Shown: piece after piece, positions 20,382 through 31,513 of the stretch
Layout of the letters: every line of letters begins with the position of its first letter
Numbering within the stretch: the stretch's first letter is position 1
NCBI GenBank assembly: GCA_002104985.1
Contig: MCGO01000013.1
Location: forward strand, 589,320-653,319
Reading direction: 5' to 3'
From: Rhizoclosmatium globosum
Taxonomy: Eukaryota > Chytridiomycota > Chytridiomycetes > Chytridiales > Chytriomycetaceae
Length of the DNA stretch: 64,000 nucleotides
Notes under the pieces: generated by a model
What the model saw: the letters and a program-made list of their open reading frames with translations, nothing else
Told to the model about the DNA's origin: nothing
The model's database searches: none
Made by a program: the position numbers and the translations under genes

Positions 20382-21308
20382 ATGCTTACCAAATCAGAAA
20401 TTGATCAGTATATTGGACGACTCCACCTGGCAGCAGAGACGGACCTCTCACCTTCTCTTTCGTTACTTCGGAAAATCCAAGAATCTCATTTGACTCGCAT
20501 TCCATTCGAAAACCTGTCTGTCCACATACCAATCAATTCAACCTTGGATGAATCAACCCCAATCCCTCTCCGCAAAGGACCCAAGCCAAGTCTTGATCCA
20601 AAAGTCCTGTTCAACAAAATCATCCTTGGAACCCGGGGAGGATTCTGTTTTGAGCTTAATGGTCTCTTGTGGTACTTGCTAAAGGCACTTGGCTTCAATT
20701 CTACAATGTCACCTGCTTTCACGAGTACGGATCCTGGAGAGTTCACAAAGTTTGTATCACATGCTGTTGTGTTGGTACATGTTGAGGGAAGCTGGTGGAT
20801 GGTTGATGTTGGGTATGGTGGTGGTGGGTGTTCTGCTCCGATGAAGCTTGAGCACAACTATCGAGGATCTGGGTTTGGTGGAGAACTGTTTCGCATTCGG
20901 GAGGTAGACGATGACAGGGTTGTTGAGTGTGGAGAATGGGTTCTTGAAAGGATTGATGGTGAGACTGCGGAATGGGACGAAGCATCACGGTTTGGTGTGC
21001 ATTGTGAGCTTGGGAGTTTGGAGGAGACTTGTTTTCTTGCGAGTTCAAGTGTGGAACGGGGACAGCCGAGGGGTATTGGAATGTTTTTGGCGGATGGGGA
21101 AGGGGGGAGAAAGACGTTTGGTGCACATGGGAAGGATCCGGTTGATGGATCCTTTGTGGAGAATGAAACGGTTGTTGGTTACTTTAATCGGTGGAAGCGG
21201 GATTTTAGTAGTCAGGCTTTCAAATGCTTCAGAGAAGAGCGCGTGGAAATTGCTTCATTGATGAATGCGAAAATTGTTTGGGAAAGGGAGTTTGGTGTGA
21301 TTCTGTAG
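20382..21308 (+). CDS. arylamine N-acetyltransferase
   Basis: A single-exon gene of 308 residues. All three members of the catalytic triad are in place: Cys in RGGFCFELN (about residue 90), His in FVSHAVVLVHVEG and Asp in MVDVGYGGGG. The N-terminal segment RIPFENLSVHI is also typical. NATs transfer acetyl or other acyl groups from CoA to arylamines, hydrazines or arylhydroxylamines through a cysteine intermediate in the cytosol. In some fungi they detoxify plant benzoxazolinone derivatives. Length fits the fungal family. It is unusually close to the upstream TMEM86-like gene on the same strand (12 nt), so its promoter must lie inside that gene or the two share a transcript. Confidence 0.92.
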   Translation: MLTKSEIDQYIGRLHLAAETDLSPSLSLLRKIQESHLTRIPFENLSVHIPINSTLDESTPIPLRKGPKPSLDPKVLFNKIILGTRGGFCFELNGLLWYLLKALGFNSTMSPAFTSTDPGEFTKFVSHAVVLVHVEGSWWMVDVGYGGGGCSAPMKLEHNYRGSGFGGELFRIREVDDDRVVECGEWVLERIDGETAEWDEASRFGVHCELGSLEETCFLASSSVERGQPRGIGMFLADGEGGRKTFGAHGKDPVDGSFVENETVVGYFNRWKRDFSSQAFKCFREERVEIASLMNAKIVWEREFGVIL

Positions 21309-21432
21309 AATGATAAGTATTGTTCGCGGAGCCTTCATTATTATTGGAAGTTCAACATTGTAACAATGCCTTTTTGTCTTTTAGTTGCCTTGCTTACCTA
21401 TTGTTCTAAACATTTCTTTCACAAAACCAACA

Positions 21433-23667
21433 ATGCTAGTCAAGACTCTCTTCATTGCCTCGTATCTCGCGTCTATCGTGTCTGCATTTGCTACAACTGA
21501 TTGTGTGACGCCAAATACAGTGTTCTGTTCCCAACAGTGTGGAAACTCTTTGATTATATGTCTTGGAACCGTGAGTTTCTTGAGTGTACTAAGTGTTCTC
21601 TGATAAAATATAAAGGGAATCGGAGCTACAATCGCCGTATCCGCAGGAACTGTTTGCAATAATGGTAAACTAGATTGGCCTTCAAATTGCGTCCCAAATC
21701 CGAGTGCCAGTGGTTCGTCAACCTCGGTCGCCTCTGTTCCAGTGACTTCAACAAGTGGGGCTTCACTGGCAGTTACAACAATGCCACCATACTGGCCCTC
21801 ATCTATCGCGTATTCCGCATGTCAAGCAGCTAACCAGTTTCTCTGCAACCAACAATGTGGATCAACTATCTATCAGTGTATTGCTCCTGGGCAAGCCTAC
21901 GTGCTGCCTGTATTGCCGGCCGGGACAGTATGTAACAATGGGTTCATTGATTGGGCTTCCAATTGTAAAGTTTCTTCTGCTACTAGTAGTTCAATTGTGA
22001 ACCCTGCATCATCCGCTACTCTCACGACTGTTGCATCTTCTGCTCCATCACTCACATCCTCTTCTTCTTCTGTGACAAGCCAGGTCACAACTGGCTCCAG
22101 CATTCCAGGTCAACCTGCAGGAGCGTTCCTCTATGCTCCATGTCAAACAGTCAACCAGCTTATCTGTCCGGTTCAATGTGGAACCTCCATTTATCAATGT
22201 ACTGGATCTGGATATGCAGTTTCATTCACTACCGCAAGTGGAACCGTTTGTAATAACGGAAAACTCGACTGGCCTTCAAGTTGTAGCGCATCTGGAACTG
22301 TTGTGTCAACAGCTTCTGTGTCTTATATTCCAGGTCAACCAGCTGGCGCGTTTGTATATGCGGCATGTCAAGCTGCGAACCAGTTCTTGTGTCCTGTCTC
22401 TTGTGGAAACACAATTTATCAGTGTACTGGTGCGGGATACGCTGTTTCGTTGATTACTGCGCCAGGAACTGTATGTAATAATGGGAAACTTGATTGGCCG
22501 TATAACTGTTTGGCAACTGGTACAACAGTAAGTCCTGTGCCTGTGGTGACTACTCCAAGTGCCTTCAAGACTCCGATATATACCCCAACTGCTGTAGCCA
22601 CACCTGTCACTCCAGTCACGCCTCTTTATACACCTACCGTTGTTGCGACTCCTGCGACTCCGATTACACTAGTTTTTACTCCAACTGCTGTAGCTACTCC
22701 CATGGCTCGCGTAACTCCAATTTTCACTCCTAGTGCTGTGACTCCAACAACTCCTGTTTCGACTGCTGCGACTCTCGCACCAGTTCTCCAACCAGCGGGC
22801 GCGTTTCCCTTCTCCGCATGTCAAAAAGCCGGTCCATTCCTCTGCCCAGTCCAATGTGGAACCCAAATCTATCAATGCACGGGTGCAGGGTACGCTGTCG
22901 CGTCGACCACAGCAGCCGGAACAGTGTGTAACAACGGAATGGCAGACTTCGCGTACAACTGCGTCGTAGGACCTGGTGGAGTTGCAGTTGGTGGACAACC
23001 TGCTGGAGCGTTTGTGTACGCGGGATGTAAAGCTGCTAACGTGTTTGTATGTCCTATGCAGTGTGGTGGATTGATTTATCAGTGTACTGGAGTTGGGTAT
23101 GCGGTTTCTATGAGTTTTTCTGCGGGGACTGTGTGTAATAATGGGGTTTTGGATTGGGCGGCGAATTGTTCGGGTGGGAGCGGGTCTGTTGTTGCTCCAA
23201 GTTTGACTGCATCTGTGCCTTCGGTGGCTACAACGATTGGTTTAGGAGGACAGCCGGCTGGATCGTTTGGATACGCGGCTTGTACGGGTGCTAATCAGTT
23301 CTTGTGTCCTGTTCAGTGTGGTGGATTAATTTATATGTGTACTGGAGCTGGATACGCGGTTGCGTTGGCGACAGCACAAGGAACCGTGTGTAATAAGGGC
23401 GTATTGGATTGGCCTGCGAGTTGTCTTGGAAGTAGCTCAGCTATTCCTGCAGTTCCTTCTGGGGTTGTTGGTCCAACTTCTGGTATCGCGGCAGTGAATA
23501 CAACATGTACATCATTCGGGTTGTTTAGCTGTGGAGTGAGGGATAACAACAACGGATGGGATACTCTGGTTGCCTGTGATGCTTCCTTGAAGTGGGCTTA
23601 TTTGGACAAATGTGGAAGCGGGTCCAAGACCTGTCAGTGGATTGGAGGAAACCCATACTGTGTTTAA
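21433..23667 (+). CDS. secreted protein with seven six-cysteine modules
   Basis: Exons 21433-21570 and 21616-23667, phase 0, 729 residues. It begins with a signal peptide (MLVKTLFIASYLASIVSAFA). Seven modules of about 50 residues follow, each with six Cys: C-x6-8-C-x3-C-G-x3-Y-x-C, then a GYAV stretch, GTVCNNG, an LDWP-like motif and a final C. From module two on, they are preceded by a QPAGAF-like lead. A Thr/Pro linker of about 80 residues sits between modules four and five. The last 55 residues form a different Cys-rich domain (SCGVRDNNNGW to GNPYC) with six Cys. The pattern suggests an extracellular carbohydrate-binding protein, perhaps chitin-directed, but I cannot match a named CBM family. 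Confidence 0.85.
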
Positions 23668-23748
23668 TCTCCTACCTTCATTTTTATTTAATTTGGTTTT
23701 GTGAAATGTCAGTAAAGGTGATTAGTTTATTTGGAAAAAAAGAAAGAA

Positions 23749-24670
23749 ATGTTCCAACTTCTGACCCTCGAAGATACAGTCCGTGTGCTTCCCGCCGACC
23801 AGCGAAAGCCTTTGCCTGTTGCCGTCACTGATGAACTGAACAAAAAGTATGCAAATAAGGTAAGAACCAACTGCAGCCTTCTCTGTCTGGTTTAACCATA
23901 ACCCACCTCAATCCTCCTTTCAAAAAGATCAAACCAAAGTCTGGTCTTTGCATCCGAGTACTCGATATCCTCACAATCGGCGATGGCATTGTTCATGCGT
24001 GTTTGGATGGAAGTGGAATGTTCAAAACATCGTTCCGCCTTATTGTCTTCCGTCCATTCGTGGGTCAGATTCTGACAGGCAAAGTCGTGCATATGTCACC
24101 CGAAGGATTAAGAGGTGGGTGCTATCTCTGTGGGATTAAGTGGGAACTGGGATGAACTCACAGTCTAAACTTTCTTTTGACAGTCTCACTCGAGTTCTTT
24201 GACGATATCTTGATTCCAGAATACTTATTGAAACCGAATAGCTCATAGTACGTATTTACAGCTATCCAATTTGCGGACCACTCGAATACTCAACTATTCT
24301 CTTCCAGCAACAAAACAATGTCTCAATGGGTATGGCAGTATCAAGACGACGAGTCTGGTGAAGTGCAGAACATGGATATTGAACGGGAAGAAGTGATTCG
24401 GTTTCGGGTGGAAGCAGAGCATTTTAATGATGTGCGGCCGCCTGCTGCGAATATAAACCCGAATGCGTTAGACCCGAAGAGAGCGGCTGCTGCGAACTTG
24501 TCACCTGTTTTGGCGCCTGTTGGAGCTGGCGGTGCTGGAAAGGAGATTCGCAGTGCGGCTTACTGGTTGGAGGTAATGTGTTTTTGGATTTGGCAAGAAA
24601 GTTCCTAAACGTTAGGAAATAGTGCTCTATTATTGACGATGGATTGGGATTACTCTCGTGGTGGTCGTAA
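23749..24670 (+). CDS. RPC8: RNA polymerase III subunit RPC8 (Rpc25/POLR3H)
   Basis: Five exons: 23749-23859, 23928-24114, 24184-24247, 24308-24572 and 24623-24670. They join in phase to 224 residues, the normal length. The N-terminal Rpb7-like domain is clear (MFQLLTLEDTVRVLP, then NKKYANK, GLCIRVLDILTIGDG, FRLIVFRPFVGQILTGKV), followed by the S1-type OB fold (SPEGLRVSLEFFDDILIP, WVWQYQDDESG, VIRFRVEAEHFNDV). The C-terminus ends IIDDGLGLLSWWS, as in the family. With RPC9 it forms the Pol III stalk used in initiation of tRNA and 5S genes. The last intron must use the second AG (24621-24622) to keep frame. The gap to the upstream stop codon is 81 nt. Confidence 0.95.
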
Positions 24671-24785
24671 ACATCACAGAATCCTATCTTTGTTTAGGAT
24701 ACCGTCGAATAAATTATATCTGAATACCGTAACGTGAATGTATTTTTCAGTCTATACTAAGATCAGATGTGTTTAACTCTGTCAC

Positions 24786-25678
24786 TCAAAATGGGCAGGT
24801 GAGGTGAGTCTTCTGTTTACGATCCACATAATCAACTTGGTTGTTGTCAAACCCATAGTTGCCCGAATTCATCAAACTAGTCCAAGCGTCGATTCTGTAG
24901 TTTGTCGCAACATAGGCAGGACCCCACTTCTTGTACAAGGCCTTACGTTTGGCGTTATACGTTTTCAACCAAGCCTTTTCGTTGTCGCCTCCTCCTGCAG
25001 TTCCTCCAACTTGTCTTGCCAAGAGCAAGGCAGTGTCTGTTCCAAGTTGAACTCCAGCATCGAAAAGCATCGCCTTCCCAAGAGCGCTTCGCACATCGTA
25101 CTGAATCCACAGCGCCGTAAAAACGAAGCTGTTGAACACGATATCTTGCTGAGCTTGTAACAACCATCCGTCATCTCGAGCCGCGCTGGTCCAGTCTTGG
25201 CAGAAAGTGGAAAGGCCTGAGGGCGTGATTCTCTTGCTGCTTGTTCCACAGTAATTCGCGTTCTTGCATTGAGCAAGTGCGGCGGAGTCCTTGTACTTGT
25301 CGAGAGACCAGTACCAATGGTTTGCGTTGTTGAGGTACTCTGCAACGATCTCTTGGATGCCACCGCCGCAGGTTGTGAAGGAAATGAAGCCGGCTGAGAT
25401 TCCTTGGGCGTCTGGAGTTGCTTCGCAGTATTGGTAGTTGCTATTGTTTGTGGGTTTGGGAAGTCAGTTTCATGATGTGGGATATGTATTACAAGATGAA
25501 GGTTTTACAAGACAGGGGACCCGGTTTCAAATTGGCTAGTGATTTGAAGCATGAGATTGTATTGGCACTTGGACATGCCGATGGCGTTCAAGAGGTTGTC
25601 GTTGGGGCCATAGTAGTTTTCAGCAGAGGCGAATACAGTTATGAGAGGCAGCGCTATGACTGCAAGAGGAATCATCAT
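24786..25678 (-). CDS. secreted chitosanase (GH46-like)
   Basis: Two exons on the minus strand, 25678-25509 and 25440-24786, joining in phase to 274 residues. The N-terminus MMIPLAVIALPLITVFASAE is a signal peptide. The protein shows the GH46-like chitosanase pattern: ITSQFETGSP with the likely acid Glu, YQYCEATPDAQGISAGFISF, then SALGKAMLFDAGVQLG and the C-terminal RIDAWTSLMNSGNYGF. Family members hydrolyse beta-1,4 glucosamine links in chitosan. In a fungus this could remodel its own wall or attack other fungi. The gene is convergent with RPC8, 115 bp away. Confidence 0.82.
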
Positions 25679-26142
25679 TTGTTAGTTGGAAACACGTTTC
25701 CACGCATACGTGATTCCTAATATATATGGTTCGGTAAGGCCACGTGAACCTTCACATGATTTTGAGGGAATCTAGACATTCAAAATTACGCCTCTCGTTC
25801 ATTTGAGGAGTAAATCGAAACAGTTTCGGTTGTTGGTTTAAAACATAATAGACGCTTTGCAGCCTTGTCTTTTGGTCGTTCTATTTGGCTCTGGAGGGGC
25901 CTGTATGATGCAAATTGGGTCGAAATCCAAATAAATTCGGCTTTCCCATGTCGGAGCTTCCGATTCGTAGCACAAATTTACAAGAATGTGACTTATTGAG
26001 GCTTAAAGAAAGATTTACTCTTATATTCATTATCATTCCTGGTATAAGTCAATGGGAGGTGCGAAGGCCAGATAACAAGTCTTTCTAACGCCAACGTTCC
26101 CATTCAAAATACAGTTGTAAAAAAATCTCTATTTCTGAAAAA
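25679..26142. other. intergenic, chitosanase promoter side
   Basis: This region lies upstream of the minus-strand chitosanase and before a transposase remnant. I see no gene or notable repeat. Confidence 0.45.
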
Positions 26143-26478
26143 AATGTATACCGAATTTGAAAAACAACGCATTCTCGATCAAAGTATCTTGGAATGTCAT
26201 AGCTGAGAAATTGGGAAGGAAACCTGGTGCACTTCGACAATGGTTCTGCGAATACGAGAAGAATAAGGACCTTCCACCGAAACCGTCACTCCGCAAACGC
26301 ATCACAGATGGAAGAACCGGGCTGCAACTTAAAAACATTATCAAAGATAACCCTGCGATGTCTATTAGACGTGAAAGTAGAACTTGCTGCGCGCCTTGGA
26401 CCAGGAGTTGTTGTCCCGTCAAAGTCAACTATCCACCGTTTTGAACTGCAAAACAGCCTCTCACACAGCAAACGCTAA
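26143..26478 (+). mobile_element. decayed Tc1/mariner-like transposase fragment
   Basis: Pieces of an N-terminal helix-turn-helix region are spread over three frames: a first piece YTEFEKQRILDQ, then SWNVIAEKLGRKPGALRQW with PPKPSLRKRITDGRTG and IIKDNPAMSIRR, then LAARLGPGVVVPSKSTIHR. In order they match the two DNA-binding helical units of Tc1/mariner or pogo-type transposases. No DDE catalytic region follows, and no terminal inverted repeats were recognised. It is a fossil. Confidence 0.6.
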
Positions 26479-26623
26479 TGTCGGAAGAGAATGTGACTTA
26501 AGAGTGAAGGATGTGCCAATAGAGAATTAAGTTTGGGAAATAAAGATGCACGTAAATAAGCTATGAAGTTCCCTTATTTTATTTGCTCATTACAAATACA
26601 AATCCGAGCAATAAGTCTTCCAA

Positions 26624-29401
26624 ATGAGCAGCACTCTTGTCCGACCCGAGTTGGCTGACGCAGCGCGGCCATCCAAGATGCGGATCCAAGTTGAATCCGT
26701 TGAAGGAGCTTTGAGCGAACGAATCGAAGTTCGGGTAAAGCTGCGATCTGCGACAAAAGATGTTTTCGTTGGTGAAAGCGCAGACTTTGTTGTGACATTC
26801 CACACGCATTTGTTTGATGTGATTAAGGTTGGTTGCATTACACTTAGACTGCGGGGGTGCATTACACATCACTCACTGCGAACGTAGGTGGATGTGTTCA
26901 GGGCGACCAGTCCCATTACAAAGAAGCACCTTGGCCGGGGTCGTCTCGACTTTTCGCAAATGCCCGATTGGCACTTTGGAAAATACAAAGTTGAAGTCGA
27001 TTTGGGCGGAAGGAAAAAGGGGCGGCGGAAGAACACTTTGATGAAGGACAATAACCACCACCAACAACAACAACAAATGTCCGTTCTGCTTTCAATCGCA
27101 TTCGAACCTTTGGTCAGTGAAAGTGAACTGCTTTCGCTTCAGATGGATCCAAGTGTGTTGGAGGGGGAGGCTGGGCTTACGGAGGCGGAGCTGCAGAACT
27201 TGTTTCTGCAACGGGCAAATTTGGAGACTGCTCTTTCCGATGAGTATGATGAAGAAGAAGGTATGGTTAAATTCTTACATTATATGGTATCACATTACTC
27301 TAGCTTGTCCATGTGCTGAGGCCTCCTTTTATATTCCCTTACATCAGTCAACTAATACCACCTTTGTTGCAGATATCGAGAGTGATTCCGTTGACACTCA
27401 CTCTGATTCTCGGTCTCGCGAACATTATACTCAGCAGAACCCTCCACTGCATATCCCACGATCCATCTCACCTGAAAAAGTCACAGACCTCACGGACATT
27501 CACGGATCTCCAGCTGTGACTATTCAAACTCTACCGTCTACTCGTTCCCATTTCATCCAACCAGCCAATTTCCATCAAGTTTACAATAGCGTCATGTCGC
27601 CATCTTCTTCTGCTTCATGGGAAGGTGGGCTTGCTACCAGTCCATATCGGCAGGGGTCTGTGGAGACAGCCACGTCACCAACAAGAACGTTCGTCCTTTG
27701 AGTTTTCTTGTGCTCCTGAACTGATGATTCCCCTTAAAAACATTAGAAATACAGCACCTTTGGAATCTGGTGGAAATATTGCAAAGCGGTCTTCTATTCT
27801 GGATATGCTGAGAATTTCTTCATTTCCCATTTTGCGAAAGAGTTCTGAACGTAAGTGCTTGTAGTTTCCAAACTGCTCGCTAATCAAAAACAACGGTTTC
27901 AGACGTCGGAAGCAGTACTGTAACGTCCCCAACTCCTCAAGATGCTATTTTACCACAAACCCAAGCTTTTAGCACTTCCCCAACCCCAACCACTTCAATC
28001 CCTTCAACCCCAACACCATCAACTCCACTCCCAGGAACAACACAAACCCTCCCCAAATCAAAATCTCTCACGCTCCCAAAACTCCGCAACCCATTAATCA
28101 AACCTGAAACCCACCTAAACCTCGAAGAAGTCAAGTCCCTCACAAAATCCTTCTTCAAAACCAATTTCGACATGCCCCTTCCACGTCTCCTCAAAACCCT
28201 CTCCTTTCTCTACAAATTCGAAAACGGCGAGCCTATCCCTCGCACAGGCGAGTTCGTGAAGGACGTGGAGGTGTTGAAGGGAGCTCGTCGGTTTATGGAT
28301 TATTCGCTTGTTGCCTATGGCGCAGTTATGAGTAGCTTTTGCACGCCTGAGGCTATCTCGCCTATGAAAGGACTGCGGCCCCGCGCGGATGAACGGACAG
28401 CCGCGGAGTACCTAGGCATTCCTGACGATGCGATTCTGTACTGGGACCATTCGAAGCGGTCACTGAGTTCCACGCGGTACTTTATCGCGTGGGATGCGGG
28501 GTTGAAGGCTGTTGTTGTGAGTGTGCAGGGGACGATGAGTGGGAGTCAGGTTGTGACTGACTTGAATGCGGAGTATTTCCCGTTTGGGGAGGGGGCTGCA
28601 CATGTGGGGATGTTGAGGGCTGCGCAAGGGATTGTGGATTTGCATTTTGGGGAAGTGAAGGGGTGGATTGAAGGGTTTGGAGCTGGGGCTGTTTATTGTA
28701 CGGGGCATTCGCTTGGGGCTGGGGTTGCGGTTCTTGTGGCTATGTTGTTGGAGGAGCGGAAGGAGGAGTTGTTTGAGGGAAGGGAGGGAGTTGTTAAGGC
28801 GAGTGTTTTTGCTTGTCCTGGGGTTGTCACGAGGCCGCTTGCTGAGAGGTGTGTTGGATTCGTGGATACTTGTAAGTGCTTTGCTATTGCGCCGTTGTTG
28901 GACGTAACTTATTCGGTATTAGACATTATGGAAAATGATATCGTCCCACGTATTTCATACGGAACAATGTACGCGTTCAAGGAGATGTTACTCGAAGCAG
29001 CCGACATTATGGACGAGAAAATGGACGAAGACGAAGCGTTTACAATCCTGGAAACCAAGCGAGCAGAAATTCTTGTGAAACACTCTGATAAACTTGGAAT
29101 GTGTCCTGGAACCATCTACCACATTTACAAAACAGTTCGCAAGATCCCTCGTCGGCATTACACTCGACACGGAATCGAAAAGCAGCCGTTGTTCCAAGAA
29201 GCTTTTCAGACGATGCCTTTACCTGCATCGGAAAAACCTGAGGTACCGCACTATGTGCTGGAGAAAGGAAAGGCAGAACACTTCCAATACCTTGCGCCAA
29301 GGCGGCATTTATTGAATCATCATATGCCGTGGCAATATTTGAAGTGTGTGCGTGGAGCGTTAGAATGGTTGGAGAAGGAGGGCGAAAACGGAGCGGAGTG
29401 A
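26624..29401 (+). CDS. C2-domain class 3 lipase, diacylglycerol-lipase-like
   Basis: Five exons: 26624-26827, 26888-27260, 27373-27688, 27747-27850 and 27903-29401, phases consistent, 831 residues. Residues about 5-150 look like a C2 domain (MRIQVESVEGALSERIEV, then TKKHLGRGRLDF, WHFGKYKVEVDLG). The middle is Ser/Thr/Pro-rich and probably disordered. The last 420 residues form a class 3 alpha/beta hydrolase with the nucleophile elbow YCTGHSLGAGVAV. FIAWDAGLKAVVVSVQGTMS leads into the core, and a catalytic Asp is expected near IMENDIVPR. The architecture fits sn-1-specific diacylglycerol lipases or related membrane-recruited lipases, although no four-helix membrane domain is present. Substrate is not shown by sequence. 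Confidence 0.85.
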
Positions 29402-29979
29402 CGGACAGTTTCATTAGAATAGAATTGCATTTTTTGTAAGAAGGATGTTACGCGTTTATATGGCAAGAACGGAAGCTTTAAAGACAATTTGTGATGTTAA
29501 ATTTTTTGGGGCTGCTCCGCCTCATTTGGTGTTCTGCTCCACCTCTGCAACGCCACGACCAACCTCAGAACAGCATACACGTGATCCATATGTCATGGAA
29601 GGTTTCAATGAAAGGTAGTCACTCTTTGTGTTGTTTGATGAACATTTAAGTGAACAGGGATTGATGACTTTTGGAGATCGGCAATTCTGCGAAAATTTCA
29701 ACTGTTGGAGATCGGTTTTCTGAATTGGATTCTCCTTATGAACAGACGTAACTTTCAATTGAGCTTGTTCAGATATTTCCTTTCTGTTCTCCTTTTCTCT
29801 TTCTATCTGTTTGAGCACCGAGAAAGGATGGCGATCGGCTATTCCGTGAAAAATTTGAGTTTTTGCTAATTTGGTCTTTGTCTCCACCTCATAATTATTA
29901 GAAATGCGCAAAACAATCTATTCGTAAGGTAAAACATTTAAAAGTCGTGTAAAGATACGCATCAAACGCGAAAAGAGAA
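29402..29979. other. intergenic, no supported gene
   Basis: This is the convergent gap between the lipase and the minus-strand CAP gene. A 129-codon minus-strand frame at 29522-29911 exists, but it is Lys/Glu/Gln-rich, without a motif and without a matching context. Confidence 0.45.
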
Positions 29980-31513
29980 TTAGAAAACGAGACCGAGAAC
30001 AGCAAGTAGGATTGCAGAGATAGCAAAACCAGTAGCACTGGATCTAGTAGACGCCGTTACAGAAGTTGGTTGGACAATTGCACCTGCGACTGCAGATGTT
30101 GCCTGGATGGACGACTTTTCCATAAATGTTGGCACCGCCCCAGACGTGGTTACTGATGTCGAACCTGTTGATACAGTTGATGAAATTGATACTGGCGCAA
30201 CAATGATGGTTCCGTTAGAATCCATTGCAATGATTCCAGACTCTGTAGACGTAACTGAAAAGCTAATTCCCAAGTTTTTACCCAACAAGGTCCCACACCC
30301 GCTTGTAGCTAGTTTCAAAAGAGATGTGGTTGCAATGAAATCTTGTTTTGATTTCGGGTTGACGGAAGGGCTGCATTGTGTATTAACGCATGTGCATAGT
30401 GTGATTAAGCTCGTGTTTATGGTTGTGCAGATTCCGGTGATGAATTCTTGCGTGATTGTGGTCGTGAGGGAAGGGAATTGGGTAAGACATTGTTTGGCGC
30501 ACTGAGGAGCTGCGTCGAGGGCGGAGCGGATTTGTGCGGAGAAGTCGGAGTTTGGTGGTGTCATGGAGATCGGTGAGATCGGTGTTGTTCCAGGTGTGGA
30601 TTCAGGGGCGGCAGTGGTTGATTGTTGTAAGATGATGTTGTTTGCGGGCTTAGAGAATTGCGTAATGGCAGCAGGTGGAATTGCTGTGGCGGAAGTGGTT
30701 GGGGCTGGTAATTGAACTGGAGCATTGTTTTCCGGAACAGGAGCGGGGTTTTCAGCAGAAGTCGTTGATGGCGCTGGTTGAGGAACTGGAATAGGAGCTG
30801 GGGCTGGATCTTGCTTGACGGGCTGTTGGACTGGGGTTGGGGTTGGTTCTGTTGGTTTTGGGGCAGGATCTTGGGTGGTAATCTGAGGAACCGGAGCCGG
30901 AGGAGATGGGGGAGGTGGAGGAACAGTAGTCGTGGTAGTGGTTGTAGTTGTAGTGGTCGTAGTGGTCGTAGTGGTGGTGGAAACTGAGGACGAGGTTGAG
31001 GCAGAAAACTGCCACCAAGTCTGGCCTTCAATGTTTCCTGATGGATTGTAATCGCAAACGAGCATTTTGCAACTGTCTCCTCTAACAGCAAGAGCGCATC
31101 CTACGGCGGTAGTGTATCCCCAGAGCATCTGAGTCGCGTGATTGTATGTTCCTTTCGGCCCAACCGGATCCATTGGAATGTTCTCGTTGACCCAAGCTGC
31201 ATTCAGAATTCAATCATTCAGTCAATGCAAGATAACATATTGATTAATGGTTGTTTGACTCACCTTGAACCAGATCCTGTGTTGTGTATCCAAGTGTTGA
31301 CCAGGCCAAGTTCTGCCCGTAATCGCCAAAGTCTCCATGATGGCTAGCGGGATCGGCACAACCGTCAAAAGAAGCACTGTGCTGGGCCCAATTGACAGCG
31401 AAAGTCGCAATCGAATCATCCCAAACCAACGGGCCTTGTCCATGCGTCGATCGGAATGTGTTGTGTAGGCTGAGGATCGTTGAGATGTCGGAAGCAGAGA
31501 GACCGATGGACAT
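29980..31513 (-). CDS. CAP/SCP (PR-1-like) domain protein with a GPI-type tail
   Basis: Two exons on the minus strand, 31513-31264 and 31196-29980, joining in phase to 488 residues. The CAP domain (about 10-140) has LHNTFRSTHGQGPLVWDDSI, a GQNLAW box, HATQMLWGYTTAVGCA and MLVCDYNPSGN, with the usual His/Glu-pocket positions. A long Ser/Thr run and a Pro/Thr/Gln-rich stalk follow. A seven-Cys segment (CAKQC to SGC) comes next, and the C-terminus is a Ser-rich stretch plus a hydrophobic tail (AISAILLAVLGLVF), as in GPI-anchored proteins. No signal peptide is present at the start chosen, so a first exon may be missing. A cell-surface role is likely. Confidence 0.82.

Noticed and set aside
29522..29911. 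129-codon minus-strand frame
   Set aside because: Low-complexity Lys/Gln content, no motif, no introns or signals, and it lies in a convergent 3' flank.
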